Shown here: positions 62,994-64,000 of the stretch, piece by piece
How positions within the stretch are numbered: position 1 is the first letter of the stretch
How the letters are laid out: the number at the start of each line of letters is the position of its first letter
Source: Streptomyces sp. MA5143a
GTDB lineage: Bacteria > Actinomycetota > Actinomycetes > Streptomycetales > Streptomycetaceae
Assembly (NCBI RefSeq): GCF_900290235.1
Contig: NZ_OLMK01000068.1
Coordinates: forward strand, 1-64,000
Direction of reading: 5' to 3'
Length of the DNA stretch: 64,000 bases
Notes under the pieces: generated by a model
The model's input: the letters and a program-made list of their open reading frames with translations, nothing else
The model's database searches: none
Told to the model about the DNA's origin: nothing
Position numbers and translations under genes: made by a program

Positions 62994-63332
62994 TCAGACC
63001 GCGAACCACACTTTCTCGATGCGGTCCTCGCCGACCTCGTACAGGGCGACCGCGGTCCGGACGCCATCGCCCATGAAGCCGGTGACGACCTCCTGGTCGA
63101 TCACGAGTCGGCCGTGGACCACTCGGGAGACGAGTTCCGCGTGCAGGTCCGGGCTGGTGGCGAAGAGGGTGGCGTAGCGTTCCCGGAACGCCGGACCCGA
63201 GCGGTCCGTCATCACCTCGCCGGACGGGAAAGCGTGCACGGGGACGTCCTCGGCGTAGTAGCCCAGGAACCCCTCCAGATCACGCGCGTTGTACGCGGCC
63301 AGCTGGCCGTCGACGATCTCGTCCGGAGACAC
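62994..63332 (-). CDS. SnoaL-like domain protein
   Basis: A 112-aa SnoaL/NTF2-fold protein: EIVDGQLAAYNARDLEGFLG and YYAEDVPVHAFPSGEVM, then FRERYATLFATSPDLHAELV and GEDRIEKVWFAV. It is the kind often annotated as a steroid delta-isomerase-like or nuclear-transport-factor-2 protein; activity unknown. GTG 63332 is chosen because GAGAGG sits about 8 nt upstream and it begins the conserved domain. It is 17 nt downstream of the CPT-like gene and presumably cotranscribed. Confidence 0.82.
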   Translation of the reverse strand: MSPDEIVDGQLAAYNARDLEGFLGYYAEDVPVHAFPSGEVMTDRSGPAFRERYATLFATSPDLHAELVSRVVHGRLVIDQEVVTGFMGDGVRTAVALYEVGEDRIEKVWFAV

Positions 63333-63349
63333 CGGACACCTCTCTTTCG

Positions 63350-63967
63350 TCAGCTCGCCGACACCGGGGTGGTGCGGGTGGCGCCCCGCTTCTCGCGCAG
63401 CCGCTGGAAGGCGGTCGGAGCGGTGCGGTGGGGCAGGAAGTCCTTGATGCGCCGCGCGCAGAGCGGCGGGTCCGTGAGAGCGGTGTCGCACTCGATGTCG
63501 TAGATCCCGTGGGCGTGCACCTGCGCCAACTGCCGCGCCGCGAGCCCCGGGGGCCGGTCGCCCCGCTCGCGCTCGCGTCGTTCGAGTTCGGCGCGGGGGC
63601 AGTGCACTCCGACGAACACGACGTCCTGCGGTACGAACAGGTCGAGGCAGTCCCGCAGCCGCCACTCCTCGCTGAGGACGTGGTCCACCACGACGTTGTT
63701 GCCCGCGGCGGCCATGCCCGCGATCGCGCGGTGGTAGCCCCGCCAGGTGCGGTGGAGCACGGTGGCCAGCCGCTCGGGCTCCATCTCCTGCCGTGTCCGC
63801 ATGGCGTGGAACGCGTCGACCGGCAGATGGAAGAACGGCTCGTCCAGGATCCGCAGCAGCTCGACGGCGATGCTCGACTTGCCCGAACTGGACGTGCCGT
63901 TCAGGAAGATGATCAGCCCTCCGGGGGCGCCGTCCGAGGCGGCCGCGCCCTGCTCCGGGGCTCTCAC
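63350..63967 (-). CDS. Chloramphenicol phosphotransferase-like kinase (CPT family)
   Basis: A 205-aa P-loop kinase of the CPT family. Walker A is NGTSSSGKSSIA (about residues 24-35), HLPVDAFHAM holds the candidate catalytic Asp, and FVGVHCPRAELERRERERGD is the lid-like Arg-rich segment typical of the family. The prototype phosphorylates chloramphenicol at the 3-hydroxyl in S. venezuelae; most genomic homologues have other or unknown substrates. GTG 63967 overlaps the stop of the partial gene at the window edge (GTGA), supporting that start. Confidence 0.85.
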   Translation of the reverse strand: MRAPEQGAAASDGAPGGLIIFLNGTSSSGKSSIAVELLRILDEPFFHLPVDAFHAMRTRQEMEPERLATVLHRTWRGYHRAIAGMAAAGNNVVVDHVLSEEWRLRDCLDLFVPQDVVFVGVHCPRAELERRERERGDRPPGLAARQLAQVHAHGIYDIECDTALTDPPLCARRIKDFLPHRTAPTAFQRLREKRGATRTTPVSAS

Positions 63968-64000
63968 GCGGCCTCGATGACCTCTCCGCGTATCGCCGTG
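63964..64000 (-). CDS. 3' end of a partial gene at the window edge
   Basis: On the minus strand the last codons read ...TAIRGEVIEAA and stop at 63964-63966. The TGA overlaps the GTG of the CPT-like gene. Too little remains to name the product; the overlap indicates translational coupling. Confidence 0.45.
   Translation of the reverse strand, partial: TAIRGEVIEAA

Overview
The window is a chromosomal segment of a Streptomyces species. The evidence is the very high G+C content, GTG starts, 4-nt GTGA/ATGA overlaps, TTGACA/TAGNNT promoters, Tat/lipobox proteins and a gene order that follows the S. coelicolor SCO1389-to-SCO1336 region as I remember it. No rRNA, tRNA or CRISPR array was seen.

Region 1 (about 1-14.3 kb) is the conserved actinobacterial block corresponding to M. 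tuberculosis Rv1822-Rv1832. It holds a cardiolipin-synthase-type CDP-alcohol phosphotransferase, a GDP-mannose pyrophosphorylase with a degenerate mutase-like domain, two DUF881 proteins flanking a small membrane protein, a GarA/OdhI FHA protein, two MerR regulators flanking a bifunctional nuclease, DNA polymerase IV, a PRC-barrel protein, and gcvP behind a tandem glycine riboswitch. gcvH is not in the block here.

Region 2 (14.3-38 kb) is ordinary Streptomyces chromosome: small regulators with visible operators (PadR, MocR, LysR, TetR), flavin-nucleotide-binding proteins, EamA exporters, a Tat Rieske lipoprotein, an ECF sigma factor with its CU044_5270-type partner, and a gamma-glutamyltransferase gene facing an amino-acid ABC transporter. 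It ends in a 25-bp tandem repeat and a decayed DUF1275 gene.

Region 3 (39.35-48.9 kb) is an accessory island. One promoter precedes six tightly packed genes: two paralogous short LanB-type proteins (841 and 846 aa, with no visible elimination domain), an MFS exporter, a tetrapyrrole-methylase-fold protein with an unrecognised N-terminal part, a HAD hydrolase and an APH-fold kinase. A frameshifted tyrosine-integrase tail lies just downstream. No precursor peptide is evident. The set resembles a peptide aminoacyl-tRNA ligase (PEARL) or RiPP pathway, but I do not recognise this exact combination. It is the best candidate for an undescribed system.

Region 4 (49-64 kb) is conserved chromosome again: a HipA-like kinase with DUF3037, two FabG-like reductases, an orphan solute-binding lipoprotein, uracil-DNA glycosylase, apolipoprotein N-acyltransferase, an expansin-like protein, assorted small enzymes, and a 94-bp MITE flanked by TA duplications.
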